Shown here: positions 51,558 through 60,101 of the stretch, piece by piece
Layout of the letters: each line of letters opens with the position of its first letter
Position numbering within the stretch: position 1 is the stretch's first letter
NCBI RefSeq assembly: GCF_019583405.1
Contig: NZ_SZUU01000001.1
Span: 868,001 to 932,000, forward strand
Direction: 5' to 3'
DNA from: Bacteroides fragilis
Lineage (GTDB): Bacteria; Bacteroidota; Bacteroidia; Bacteroidales; Bacteroidaceae
DNA: 64,000 nt
The notes under the pieces: model-generated
Database searches by the model: none
Seen by the model: the letters and a program-made list of their open reading frames with translations, nothing else
Told to the model about the DNA's origin: nothing
Program-made: the position numbers and the translations under genes

Positions 51558-52592
51558 ATGACAACCACAAACGAACAAGAACAATCAAGAGCCTACACAC
51601 TTGCAGGCATCTTTACGCTTTCACTACGTCTTGTAGTGGGATGGACTTACTTTTCGGCTTTCTGGCGACGCCTCGTGCTCGAGAATAAACTGATACCGGA
51701 CAGTGCCGGATATATCGGAGAAAAGTTTAACCACTTCCTTCCCAATTCGATAGGTATCCGTCCGGTCATCGAATATCTGGTATCTACACCTGATATGTTA
51801 TGGTGGGCAATGGTGATCTTTACTCTTATAGAAGGTATAGTCGGATTGCTTTACATGTTAGGATTCTTCACCCGTCTGATGAGTATCGGCGTATTCAGCC
51901 TGGCTACCGGCATTCTTCTGGGGTCTGGATGGCTGGGAACAACCTGCCTGGACGAATGGCAGATCGGTATCCTGGGAGTAGCCGCCGGCTTCACTATTTT
52001 CCTTTCCGGTGGTGGAAAATACTCGATTGACCATCTGATGGAGCGGAAGTTCTCTTTAAAAAAGAAAGCGGGCTGGCTGGCATGGCTGACCTCCGGAGAA
52101 TTGCCTGTAAGCACCAAACGATTTGCCAATGTCAGCGTAGCAGGTGCTATCGTTATCTCCATACTGACCCTATATACCAATCAAGAGTTTCACAATGGTG
52201 TCTGGGGACCTCTGCACAACAAGTCCGTCAAACCGAAAATTGAAATATCCGACGCACAAATAGAGAACAACTCTCTGTCATTCAGTGTTTATCGCATTGA
52301 AGGTGCCGATGTATACGGTTCTTTTCTGATTGGCATCAGCCTGAAGAACGCCGATGGAAACATTGTGTTGGAAAAGAAAGGAGAAGAATTGGCTGACTTC
52401 CCGATGGAAAATATCGATAATAAATACATCGCCCGGGTAGCTCCGGGTAAGCACAGCCTGGTAATCCCACTCGGAAGCAAAGCGACCCTTAAAATCAATG
52501 ATGCGGCCATAAGCGATTTGCCCAAAGGAAGGTATGAATTAGTACTGACCGACATCAGTGGCATCACCTGGAAAAAAGAAATCATCTATTAA
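51558..52592 (+). CDS. DoxX/DoxD-type membrane protein with C-terminal DoxA-like domain
   Basis: A 344-residue protein. The N-terminal half has four or more transmembrane helices of the DoxD/DoxX type (LRLVVGWTYFSAFWRRLV, VIFTLIEGIVGLLYMLGFFTRLM, GSGWLGTTCLDEWQIGILG, FTIFLSGGGKYSID). After one more helix (about 193-210) an external beta-rich domain (about 220-344) resembles DoxA. In archaea DoxDA forms thiosulfate:quinone oxidoreductase; whether this homologue does so is unproven. Operon: DUF6132-doxX-thioredoxin. Confidence 0.87.
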   Translation: MTTTNEQEQSRAYTLAGIFTLSLRLVVGWTYFSAFWRRLVLENKLIPDSAGYIGEKFNHFLPNSIGIRPVIEYLVSTPDMLWWAMVIFTLIEGIVGLLYMLGFFTRLMSIGVFSLATGILLGSGWLGTTCLDEWQIGILGVAAGFTIFLSGGGKYSIDHLMERKFSLKKKAGWLAWLTSGELPVSTKRFANVSVAGAIVISILTLYTNQEFHNGVWGPLHNKSVKPKIEISDAQIENNSLSFSVYRIEGADVYGSFLIGISLKNADGNIVLEKKGEELADFPMENIDNKYIARVAPGKHSLVIPLGSKATLKINDAAISDLPKGRYELVLTDISGITWKKEIIY

Positions 52593-52613
52593 TAACCATT
52601 AAAAAGCAGAAAA

Positions 52614-53099
52614 ATGAAAAAGAGCATTCTTATCCCCTTCCTATTCATGGGACTGTTGGCTTTCGCTTCTTGCAAAGGGACATCCGAAAATAAATCGTCC
52701 GTCACAACAGATACGGTACAAGCCGAAAACCCACAACCGGGAATCATTCACCTGACCCGTGCGGAATTTCTGAAAAAGATAGTCGACTACGAAAACCATT
52801 CCAAAGAGTGGAAGTATCTGGGTGACAAACCGGCTATTGTCGACTTCTACGCCGACTGGTGCGGTCCCTGCAAAATGGTGGCCCCGATACTTGAAGAATT
52901 ATCCAAAGAGTATGCCGGAAAGATTTATATCTATAAAGTAAATGTCGATAAAGAGCCGGAACTGGCAAAAGACTTTGGGATTCAGAGTATTCCTACCATT
53001 TGGTTTGTGCCGATGAAAGGCGAGCCCCAAGTCAGTATGGGAGCTCTATCCAAGGAGCAATTAAAAGGATACATCGATAAAGTATTATTGAAACAATGA
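52614..53099 (+). CDS. Lipid-anchored periplasmic thioredoxin
   Basis: A 161-residue thioredoxin. Lipoprotein signal with lipobox LAFASC (Cys20), a linker, then the fold with the intact active site DWCGPCK (Cys83, Cys86) and cis-Pro in QSIPTIWF. It is anchored on the outer face of the inner membrane. Its place after DUF6132 and DoxX suggests it reduces or oxidises their cysteines, or uses the electrons DoxX releases. Confidence 0.93.
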   Translation: MKKSILIPFLFMGLLAFASCKGTSENKSSVTTDTVQAENPQPGIIHLTRAEFLKKIVDYENHSKEWKYLGDKPAIVDFYADWCGPCKMVAPILEELSKEYAGKIYIYKVNVDKEPELAKDFGIQSIPTIWFVPMKGEPQVSMGALSKEQLKGYIDKVLLKQ

Positions 53100-53107
53100 T
53101 CCATAAC

Positions 53108-53147
53108 GCGGCCTCTCCTTCCAACAGGTATTGAGGCCGCTCTTTTT
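53108..53147 (+). terminator. Intrinsic terminator between thioredoxin and peroxidase genes
   Basis: GCGGCCTC and GAGGCCGC form a perfect 8-bp stem, 17-nt loop, followed by TCTTTTTG. Confidence 0.88.
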
Positions 53148-53151
53148 GTCT

Positions 53152-54261
53152 CTAACGTTTCTCTGATTTATGCACTTTCATATAGCCGTCGGTCAGTGTT
53201 TTCATAAATGCCACGATATCGGCTTCTTCTTCCTGTGTCAGCCCGAGGTTTCCCAGCTCCTCCTTGTTCACGGTGGCAGGATACTCGGCAGGAGGAAATT
53301 CATCACTCACATCCCGCACATTATAGAAATGTACAATCTCCTCGAGTGTCTTAAAATAGCCATTATGACCATACGGAGCCGTCAGTTCGACATTTCGCAA
53401 CGTGGGTACACGGAACTTGCCATTTTCGCTTTCGGCATTCACAATGGCTCCCAGTCCTAAATCAACCGAATCCGCAGTTAACAGAAAATATTTTGCCGCT
53501 ACCTTATAGTGGGGATGATCCGGCAACTTCGGAATGCCTAAATTATCATAAGTATGATCGGTAAACAACGTGCGATGCGCACGTTTGTCACGGTCCAGGA
53601 CATGACATTCGGCACACTGCCCTTTATCTTTGAACAATTCCTTGCCCCTCGCTTCCTGGTCGGTCAGCTGATAGTTTCCTTTTTTATATGCATCATATTT
53701 GGATGTAAAGGGATTGATTTCCCTGGATGCCTGATAAGCGGCCAATGCGTCCGTAACATGGGCAAACAAAGAATCGGCATGTTCTGTCTCTCCATATATC
53801 TGCACTATCCGGTTATAATACGGAGTCCGCTTCACTTTCTCCGCTACCATCTGTTTGTCCCTATTTCCCATTTCCACGGGATTCAAAAGCGGTATGCCTG
53901 CCTGATCCTGCAAGGAGGGAGAACGACCGTCCCAGAACAACCCTCCCACGTAGTTTTCATCATCATCGTCATAATGCAATTCGGGCACAAAGGCCGCATA
54001 GCACACCGACATGGAGTTGCGCTGGGAAAAGAGTCCCTGCACGGCTCCTTCGGATATGGCACGGGCTTGTTCATCGGCAAATCCCTTGGAAGAAGCATGG
54101 CAGGTGGCACACGATTGCCCGGGTGGCTCGGACAGTGAAGTATCATGAAAAAGGAGTTTGCCTAACGCTTCCTTCTCACTTCCGGTTTTGTGAGACGGAT
54201 GACCACAGGAGATACAGACAGTGCCCAGCAGTGTGACGAATAGTAGTTTATATGTCTTCAT
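53152..54261 (-). CDS. Di-heme cytochrome c peroxidase (MauG family) lipoprotein
   Basis: A 369-residue periplasmic lipoprotein (lipobox CISCG, Cys19). Two CxxCH heme motifs: CATCH (51-55) and CAECH (216-220). Flanking segments GLFWDGRSPSLQDQAGIPLLNPVEM and FRVPTLRNVELTAPYGHNG are the conserved peroxidase blocks. It should reduce hydrogen peroxide with electrons from a periplasmic donor. Own promoter at 54298-54305. Confidence 0.95.
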   Translation of the reverse strand: MKTYKLLFVTLLGTVCISCGHPSHKTGSEKEALGKLLFHDTSLSEPPGQSCATCHASSKGFADEQARAISEGAVQGLFSQRNSMSVCYAAFVPELHYDDDDENYVGGLFWDGRSPSLQDQAGIPLLNPVEMGNRDKQMVAEKVKRTPYYNRIVQIYGETEHADSLFAHVTDALAAYQASREINPFTSKYDAYKKGNYQLTDQEARGKELFKDKGQCAECHVLDRDKRAHRTLFTDHTYDNLGIPKLPDHPHYKVAAKYFLLTADSVDLGLGAIVNAESENGKFRVPTLRNVELTAPYGHNGYFKTLEEIVHFYNVRDVSDEFPPAEYPATVNKEELGNLGLTQEEEADIVAFMKTLTDGYMKVHKSEKR

Positions 54262-54297
54262 AGTTGTAAAAACAGAGATATGGTTATTTCAAGAGGC

Positions 54298-54305
54298 CAA
54301 AGATA
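54298..54305 (-). promoter_or_regulatory. -7 box of the cytochrome c peroxidase gene
   Basis: The minus strand reads TATCTTTG, 37 bp before the start codon. Confidence 0.55.
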
Positions 54306-54420
54306 CATTATTTTCCGAAAAGAGATAAAAAAGTCCGGTCGAAATCACATCGCCCGGACCCCTCCAAACAGCTTCTCACGAATCTGTTCCACGAAAATAT
54401 ACTATAGTTATAAAGAATTT

Positions 54421-55398
54421 CTATCCTTCTTCCGGCCAGAGTTCTCCGGCAACCATTTCAGCCATTTTCAATGTATGCCACTGTTTTTCTTCGGCAGCTT
54501 CATAAGATTCCGAAGGCAACACTTCGGCATTGGGTATGCACAGTGAGAAACGGTGCGAAGGAATATAACGTATGATCTGGTCGATCTTGGCTCTCAACTC
54601 TTCCAGCTCTTCCTCCACGGGATAATGGGAAAGTACGAAGCCAAACACAGATTGCTTCTCGCGGATGAACCACAACAAACGGTTCTTGCCGCAACATTCC
54701 GAATCGTAATCGAGGAAAAAAGCATGAATCCCCTGTAGCGAGAAAAGCATCTCGGTAGGTGAATGAAAAGCAATGAAAAGATCGGCGGGAAGATTCTCCA
54801 ATGCCATGTTGTTGACACGGATCGCGTTATCCGTCACCGTACGCGTTGCATCATCGAGTTGCAGATAACGGCATCCCGATCTGTACAGTTCCATAATCAG
54901 TTTCTGATACGTCTGTGCAAGGTCTACCAACAGTATCTCACGGTCGGGATAGACCGAATCGAGTTCGGTCCGGTTTGCGTCTTTCATTAATTCTGCCAGC
55001 AGGCGCGAAGGCGCAGGAAGCACTTGCTTAGCTATTACATCTCCACCGGTCACCCCGGTAAGAAAGACAAAATCATCGAGCACCGGATGGTGATGTACAT
55101 CGATCCGTCCGGCCAGTTCGACAGAGGTCTTTCTGTCATCCCGGAACCGGATACCATCCAATCCGCACATAAAGTCGAGCGGCCACGCATCACTGCGGAA
55201 ACGGCCGTCAGTGACCACCTTCAACCCTTCTGCCTTCAGTCTGTCTACCAGATTCCGTATTTCGGCATCTTCGACAGCACGCAAAGCCAGCAGACTGATT
55301 TGTTCGTTTCGATATTGCTCACGGGCTTCTCTCAATGCAGCAGGCAAAAGAAAAGTACCGGCAATGTCTACTTTGAACGGAGGAACTACGTTTTCCAT
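54421..55398 (-). CDS. MetE C-terminal-like protein lacking the zinc ligands
   Basis: A 325-residue protein of the cobalamin-independent methionine synthase fold (VDIAGTFLLPAALREARE, VVTDGRFRSDAWPLDFM, YLQLDDATRT, IAFHSPTEML). In MetE and YxjG-type relatives the active-site zinc is held by H-x-C plus a later Cys in LSPQCG. Here these read HSP and LCIPNAE, so the usual ligands are not in place. It lies under a cobalamin riboswitch (55490-55660), so it is made when B12 is scarce. Whether it is a methyltransferase remains open. Confidence 0.83.
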   Translation of the reverse strand: MENVVPPFKVDIAGTFLLPAALREAREQYRNEQISLLALRAVEDAEIRNLVDRLKAEGLKVVTDGRFRSDAWPLDFMCGLDGIRFRDDRKTSVELAGRIDVHHHPVLDDFVFLTGVTGGDVIAKQVLPAPSRLLAELMKDANRTELDSVYPDREILLVDLAQTYQKLIMELYRSGCRYLQLDDATRTVTDNAIRVNNMALENLPADLFIAFHSPTEMLFSLQGIHAFFLDYDSECCGKNRLLWFIREKQSVFGFVLSHYPVEEELEELRAKIDQIIRYIPSHRFSLCIPNAEVLPSESYEAAEEKQWHTLKMAEMVAGELWPEEG

Positions 55399-55489
55399 AC
55401 GTTCTACGTTTTTAATATTGATTGTTACTATCGTGCTTCGCTCCTAACCCACGAGGAACCAAGACTTATCAGCGAGAGTGGCAGGTCTT

Positions 55490-55660
55490 CTGACTTAGCT
55501 TCCATTCCGAACGCCTTCCCGACTACACGAGTCAGTGGCCAAAGAGTATCCTGTCGGAATGTTTATATTAAAGCTTCACAGCAGCGGGACTGTCCGGGAG
55601 TTACACCCGATTCCCTTTTAATCGCCCAAAGCAGGAAAGCTTCGGCGAACCAATCTGCCG
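55490..55660 (-). promoter_or_regulatory. Cobalamin riboswitch
   Basis: On the minus strand the B12 box AGTCAGAAGACCTGCC closes a structure that begins GGCAGATTGGTTCGCC and contains the conserved core CCGCTGCTGTGAAGC. GGCAG and CTGCC form P1. It lies about 90 bp upstream of the MetE-like start and just after a -7 box, so it is transcribed from its 5' end. Expected to turn the gene off with adenosylcobalamin. Confidence 0.92.
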
Positions 55661-55661
55661 A

Positions 55662-55669
55662 CAAATATA
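55662..55669 (-). promoter_or_regulatory. -7 box of the riboswitch-MetE-like unit
   Basis: The minus strand reads TATATTTG, directly before P1 of the riboswitch. Confidence 0.55.
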
Positions 55670-55736
55670 AAAACAATAAATCAGATATTTGTGTTCAACA
55701 CGATACTTTTTTCAATCAGAGCCTCCATCCGGGTAA

Positions 55737-55776
55737 AACAAAGGCTCTGTCCGGTCGGAACAGAGCCTTTATCTCG
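55737..55776 (-). terminator. Intrinsic terminator after the TonB receptor
   Basis: On the minus strand AAAGGCTCTGT pairs with ACAGAGCCTTT around a 9-nt loop, followed by GTTTT. It separates the receptor from the riboswitch unit, so the receptor is not under the riboswitch. Confidence 0.85.
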
Positions 55777-55816
55777 ACCGAACAGAAGCTCGGTTTCCAT
55801 TCAAATGTAACGGGGG

Positions 55817-58126
55817 TTAATAGCTGATCTTTATTCCGGCGAAATAGCTTCGCGGAGCAGCCGGACCATAAATATATCCGGAGTCACGCTCCACTCCCTG
55901 GTCGAAATCGTTCTGATAAGCATTGAACACATTCTGCACACCTGCACTCAATTGCAGGTCCACCGACTTATAAAGTTTGAAATCATAAGCCGCCTTGACT
56001 CCCATATCGAAGAAATCGCGCGTATTCACCGCCACATCCTTGTCAATATAACCGGCCATGTGCTGCACCAGCATCGATCCGGTGTACGTGCCCGACAGGG
56101 ATAATGACAGAGGCTTGATCGGCGTATATGTTGCCGTAAAGTATCCATAGGTATTCGGCGTACGGAAAATCTTCTTCTCGGCCGGTGCTGTTTCGCTCCA
56201 CTTTTCCGGTTCGTCATAACGGCTCTGTTGCAACGTGACTCCTGCCTGTAACTGGAACAAAGAGAGATAAGCCATTTTTCCCTCCATCGACAGTCCCAAT
56301 ACTTTGGCACCCGAACCGTTACGGCGCTCTTTGATAAGAATGCCATCCCGCTCTCCGATGTTCTCGAGTACAAATACATCCGACAGTCTGGTATAAAAAC
56401 CTTCAACCAGAAAGTTTACCTGAAAAGCACCGAAACGATGATACATATCGGCTGAGGCGCTGAAACTCTGCGATTTTTCCTCTTTCAGATTCTTGGCACG
56501 CTCAATCATCGACACCGTTCCGCCTACATTCTCAATATGCAGGTCTTCGTCGAAAGCCTGCGGGGCACGGAAGCCCGACGAATAACTCAGGCGAAGATTA
56601 ATGTCCTCGGAAGGATTGAAACGGAGGTTGGCACGAGGGCTAAAGATAACATGGTTGATCAGATTGTGCTTATCCAGACGTCCGCCCAACAGAATGCTCC
56701 ATTTCTCGTTTTTCCATTCATTCTGCAAAAAAGCACTACCAATATTTACCGTCTGCTTCGTATAACGGTTGTATCCCCACATATCGTCCTTCAGGTTATC
56801 CCGGTTATACTCCAATCCCGCAGTCAGGTCGGCAGGCATGAAAAGGCATTTACCGAAACTGTACACATATTGAGAACCGCCGATAAAGGTCAGGTCTGTT
56901 GTCTTTCCATAGGCGTTCTGGTCTTTTTTGCTGCCATAATAACTGTCGCGGTCCGTATGCTGTGCCGAAGTATAAACAGTCAGGCGGTGTTTTTCATTCG
57001 GAGCAAAATAATCGAATTTCAAGCCGCCACCGTTGATGGAGTGCTGAATCTGCTCGGCAATGTCAGCCTCGTGAGGCGGACGGTTCAGCAGGTTTCCGCC
57101 ACGACGAAACTCCTGTAAGTGATGGTACTCAAATGTCAGCTTAGAATAAGTGCTTGTTTTGAGGAACGAACGGAAGCCGACTGTCTGGTTTTTAAGCTTC
57201 GGCATTTCGGAATAACCGTCTCCATCATGATCGTACGCATCCCGGTGACGGTTCTGTCCGAACACATAAAGTCCCGCCCGATGATCATCGGTCACCAGCG
57301 ATGCATTCAACGAAGTATTATTATCAAAAGACGAGCTGCCTCCGATAGAAGTAAGGGTATGTGCCAACTGCCCCGAATTGCGCAATGGCTCCTTGGTGAT
57401 GATATTAATGGTTCCGGCAATAGCGGACGAACCGAACAGGGCAGAACCTCCACCGCGCATCACCTCTACCCGCTCGATCATATTGGCAGGAATCTGTTCC
57501 AACCCGTAAACACCGGAAAGGGCACTGAAGATGGGACGCGAATCGATAAGAATCTGCGTATACGGACCGTCCAGTCCATTGATGCGCACCTGCTGGAAAC
57601 CGCAATTCTGACAATTCGTTTCGACGCGGACACCGGGCTGGAAGTTAAGTCCCTGTGAAAGTGTAGGCGAGTTTGTATTCTCAAACATCTTCATATCTAC
57701 CACATTGACCAATGTAGGTGCCAAGCGCCGTTTGGTCACGCTGCGATTGGCCGATACTACCACTCCGTCAAGCGCTACGGCATCTTCTTCCAACTCAAAA
57801 TTTTCTTCAAGTGTCTTTCCTTTCCTGAGGCTGACATTGCGACTGATGGTTTTATACCCCACCGAACTGGCTTCGAGCACAAAATTCCCTTCGGGAAGGT
57901 TTTTCAGGAAATAGTGTCCGGTGGCATCCGTCACCGTACCGATGGTAGTTCCTTTCAGGGCGATTGTTATATAAGAGAGGTGTTCACCTGTTTTTTTATC
58001 GAGTACATGGCCGATGATATTGGCATCAGACGCTTTCAGTTCCGGATGTTCCGGTTGGTCGGCCATAGCAGGCAACAGGGCACAGCACAGGCTAACGAGG
58101 AAAAATATATATTTCTTCATTTTCAT
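55817..58126 (-). CDS. TonB-dependent outer-membrane receptor
   Basis: A 769-residue receptor with signal peptide. An N-terminal carboxypeptidase-regulatory-like domain (about 35-120, IIGHVLDKKTGEHLSYITIALKG split) precedes a TonB box region, the plug (about 130-260) and the 22-strand barrel ending in YFAGIKISY. The plug carries a Cys pair in RVETNCQNCGFQQVRING, absent from most receptors, which could bind metal. It is downstream of a His-rich membrane protein by 64 bp. Iron, zinc or copper uptake is inferred; the riboswitch next to it belongs to the other gene. Confidence 0.93.
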   Translation of the reverse strand: MKMKKYIFFLVSLCCALLPAMADQPEHPELKASDANIIGHVLDKKTGEHLSYITIALKGTTIGTVTDATGHYFLKNLPEGNFVLEASSVGYKTISRNVSLRKGKTLEENFELEEDAVALDGVVVSANRSVTKRRLAPTLVNVVDMKMFENTNSPTLSQGLNFQPGVRVETNCQNCGFQQVRINGLDGPYTQILIDSRPIFSALSGVYGLEQIPANMIERVEVMRGGGSALFGSSAIAGTINIITKEPLRNSGQLAHTLTSIGGSSSFDNNTSLNASLVTDDHRAGLYVFGQNRHRDAYDHDGDGYSEMPKLKNQTVGFRSFLKTSTYSKLTFEYHHLQEFRRGGNLLNRPPHEADIAEQIQHSINGGGLKFDYFAPNEKHRLTVYTSAQHTDRDSYYGSKKDQNAYGKTTDLTFIGGSQYVYSFGKCLFMPADLTAGLEYNRDNLKDDMWGYNRYTKQTVNIGSAFLQNEWKNEKWSILLGGRLDKHNLINHVIFSPRANLRFNPSEDINLRLSYSSGFRAPQAFDEDLHIENVGGTVSMIERAKNLKEEKSQSFSASADMYHRFGAFQVNFLVEGFYTRLSDVFVLENIGERDGILIKERRNGSGAKVLGLSMEGKMAYLSLFQLQAGVTLQQSRYDEPEKWSETAPAEKKIFRTPNTYGYFTATYTPIKPLSLSLSGTYTGSMLVQHMAGYIDKDVAVNTRDFFDMGVKAAYDFKLYKSVDLQLSAGVQNVFNAYQNDFDQGVERDSGYIYGPAAPRSYFAGIKISY

Positions 58127-58190
58127 TTTTGGATAGTAGAATTACTAAATAAATTTCTCTAAATAATGCAGTGAGAGTGAGAGAGATGTT

Positions 58191-58535
58191 CTATCTCCCG
58201 GCAGGAGGTGCCCGCAAAGATACCACGCCCACGACGGACGAACAGTATCCTGCCCTATCCGGACGCCACGAAAGGGTATAGAGCAGACAAGCAATAAACT
58301 GAAGAGAGAGAAAAAAGATACCGGCTCCGGTAGTCACCACGTGGTTCAGCAAATGAATCAATTGAAATTCGACCGTGGTGTGACTATGGGGAGAGTCTTT
58401 CTTAAACGGGTGCGAATGGACAATGGTCACCCCATTCACTACATGCGAGTGAGTAAAGAGTGTGATACCTGCCATGTACGATATAAATAGTACAGGCAGA
58501 AACCATCTCATTATTGTCAGGCGCAATTGTTTCAT
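58191..58535 (-). CDS. His-rich membrane protein preceding a TonB receptor
   Basis: A 114-residue protein with two helices (about 12-28 and 68-92). Between them lies a His-rich external loop, HSHVVNGVTIVHSHPFKKD then SPHSHT, with six His in about 25 residues, which could bind Zn, Cu or Ni. No family recognised with certainty. It is the first gene of a two-gene unit with the TonB receptor; the promoter carries two inverted repeats. Confidence 0.75.
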   Translation of the reverse strand: MKQLRLTIMRWFLPVLFISYMAGITLFTHSHVVNGVTIVHSHPFKKDSPHSHTTVEFQLIHLLNHVVTTGAGIFFLSLQFIACLLYTLSWRPDRAGYCSSVVGVVSLRAPPAGR

Positions 58536-58551
58536 CCGTTTAGTTTTGTGG

Positions 58552-58559
58552 CAAAGATA
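58552..58559 (-). promoter_or_regulatory. Promoter -7 box of the His-rich/TonB receptor unit
   Basis: The minus strand reads TATCTTTG with a TTG 20 bp upstream (58580-58582 region), 16 bp before the start codon. Confidence 0.7.
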
Positions 58560-58566
58560 AGAAGTA

Positions 58567-58599
58567 TTCCATAATGGAACAATCCCTATTTATAGGGAT
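58567..58599. promoter_or_regulatory. Two adjacent inverted repeats (candidate operator)
   Basis: TTCCAT-A-ATGGAA (58567-58579) lies between the -33 and -7 boxes; ATCCCTAT-TT-ATAGGGAT (58582-58599) covers the -33 edge. Both are perfect palindromes. Placement inside a metal-receptor promoter suggests a repressor site of Fur/Zur type, though the sequence is not the classic Fur box. Confidence 0.6.
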
Positions 58600-58681
58600 A
58601 ATAAATGTAACACCGCATCTGGACAGATTGTTCACGCATTTTCAATCTTATTAGATATTTCGGGTTTCCAAGCGGCATATA

Positions 58682-58728
58682 TAAAAACGAGGTATGTCAT
58701 TATTCATCACAGATGACACACCTCGTTT
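58682..58728 (-). terminator. Intrinsic terminator after the DUF418 gene
   Basis: On the minus strand AAACGAGGTGTGTCAT pairs with ATGACATACCTCGTTT (one mismatch) and is followed by TTATAT. Confidence 0.85.
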
Positions 58729-58765
58729 CCATAGATACGGCCGATGGACGAATCCATCCCAGCCG

Positions 58766-59953
58766 CTATTCCGAACGAATCCAGGTCAGTTTATGCCAGA
58801 TGCTTTCCAAAGGTCCCTGCTTATGCGCCTTCAGCCACCATTTGCAGAAACGAACCTGCAAAAGGAAAAATGCAAAGCCTATCAGCAGGCTGACGGTATA
58901 ACCGCAATAAGGGGCCAGATACAGCGCGAACGGGAAATAAATAATAGCTCCGGCAATAGACTGGGAGATGTAGTTCGTCAGGCTCATCTTACCATAAAAC
59001 CGCAAATCAGCTGTCAGCTTCCTGAATTTCTCCGTTTGATATAGCAGCACGAACGAAGCGACCAATACTATTGTGAAAGCAAACTTTTGCCACATATCCA
59101 TCACTACCCCTACTGTCTGGCGTATCATATCCGGCTGTCCGGCATCCATCAATTGCACTTTCAGCTGATAGAGAGGACCAAACAGAACGGCACTCCAGAT
59201 CAGGGCTTTCACCCAAAAGCGGATCGTGGTCTCCGAAGTGACGAAGAGTTGCTTTCGTCCGATCAGCATTCCCAGCAGAAACAGTCCGGCTGTCTGCAGG
59301 AAGCGTCCTGCACCTATTGCCCAGAACAGGCTCGCTTTTTGTCCCAAGGTTACATTTCCCCAGATAAACTTCCAGAAATCTCCTTCCTTGGTATATTCGG
59401 CTACTTCGCCATACATCTGACCGACTCCCAAGTCGGGCAAAGAATGGGGGGGATTGAAAAGATTCATCACGTAATGATACCATTCCACCGGTTGCAGCAG
59501 CATGAAAATGGCCAGGATAAATACCGTACGGTCACTCCACTTACGGACAATAAACAGGAAAATACCTACCACACAGAATAGCAGCAACACATCTCCTGCG
59601 GGGAAGAATGCCGCATTCAAAGTCGCAAAACCACCCAACAGGAGCAGACGCCAGAGAAAACGGTAACCAAAATCCTTGCCTTTCTTCTGTTGGTTGGTAT
59701 ACTGTATGTAAAACGTCAGCCCGAAAAGCAAAGCAAAAATAGCATAAGCTTTCCCGGCAAATAAAGAAAATGTCACACTGAATACCCCTTCGTCGAGGAT
59801 ATTGAGCCATCCCGGCTGGGAGGCTGCATCGGGATACACCGGAAAGATAAAGTGCTCAAGGTTATGAACCAGCAGGATCGCCATCACGGCAAAACCGCGC
59901 AATGCGTCCACTACCTCGATGCGGGGAGTTTTTGAAGCAATTGTTTGTCGCAT
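58766..59953 (-). CDS. DUF418 (YeiB-like) membrane protein
   Basis: A 395-residue inner-membrane protein with about ten helices. IEVVDALRGFAVMAILLVHN at the N-terminus is the acyltransferase-3/DUF418 opening, and the C-terminal DUF418 domain holds MSLTNYISQSIAGAIIYF and AFFLLQVRFCKWWLKAHKQG PLE-type WxKWW ending. Function unknown; related proteins modify surface glycans or act in transport. Monocistronic, -7 box at 59993-60000. Confidence 0.93.
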   Translation of the reverse strand: MRQTIASKTPRIEVVDALRGFAVMAILLVHNLEHFIFPVYPDAASQPGWLNILDEGVFSVTFSLFAGKAYAIFALLFGLTFYIQYTNQQKKGKDFGYRFLWRLLLLGGFATLNAAFFPAGDVLLLFCVVGIFLFIVRKWSDRTVFILAIFMLLQPVEWYHYVMNLFNPPHSLPDLGVGQMYGEVAEYTKEGDFWKFIWGNVTLGQKASLFWAIGAGRFLQTAGLFLLGMLIGRKQLFVTSETTIRFWVKALIWSAVLFGPLYQLKVQLMDAGQPDMIRQTVGVVMDMWQKFAFTIVLVASFVLLYQTEKFRKLTADLRFYGKMSLTNYISQSIAGAIIYFPFALYLAPYCGYTVSLLIGFAFFLLQVRFCKWWLKAHKQGPLESIWHKLTWIRSE

Positions 59954-59992
59954 GTTTTTGTTGTTTTTATTATGTGATTATTAAATTAGGGA

Positions 59993-60000
59993 CAAAAGTA
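59993..60000 (-). promoter_or_regulatory. -7 box of the DUF418 gene
   Basis: The minus strand reads TACTTTTG, 40 bp before the start codon. Confidence 0.45.
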
Positions 60001-60101
60001 ATAAAAATGAATCAGAACTGAAAAAGATAAAAGACACTAAAGTGGCACCTCGCAAAGTCACCTTGCAGGATCTTAGGTTTCAACTCCCAACCTGCATCAT
60101 A

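Noticed and set aside
58191..58535. Riboswitch control of the TonB receptor by the B12 element
   Set aside because: The riboswitch is downstream of the receptor on the same strand and separated from it by a terminator, so it controls only the MetE-like gene.
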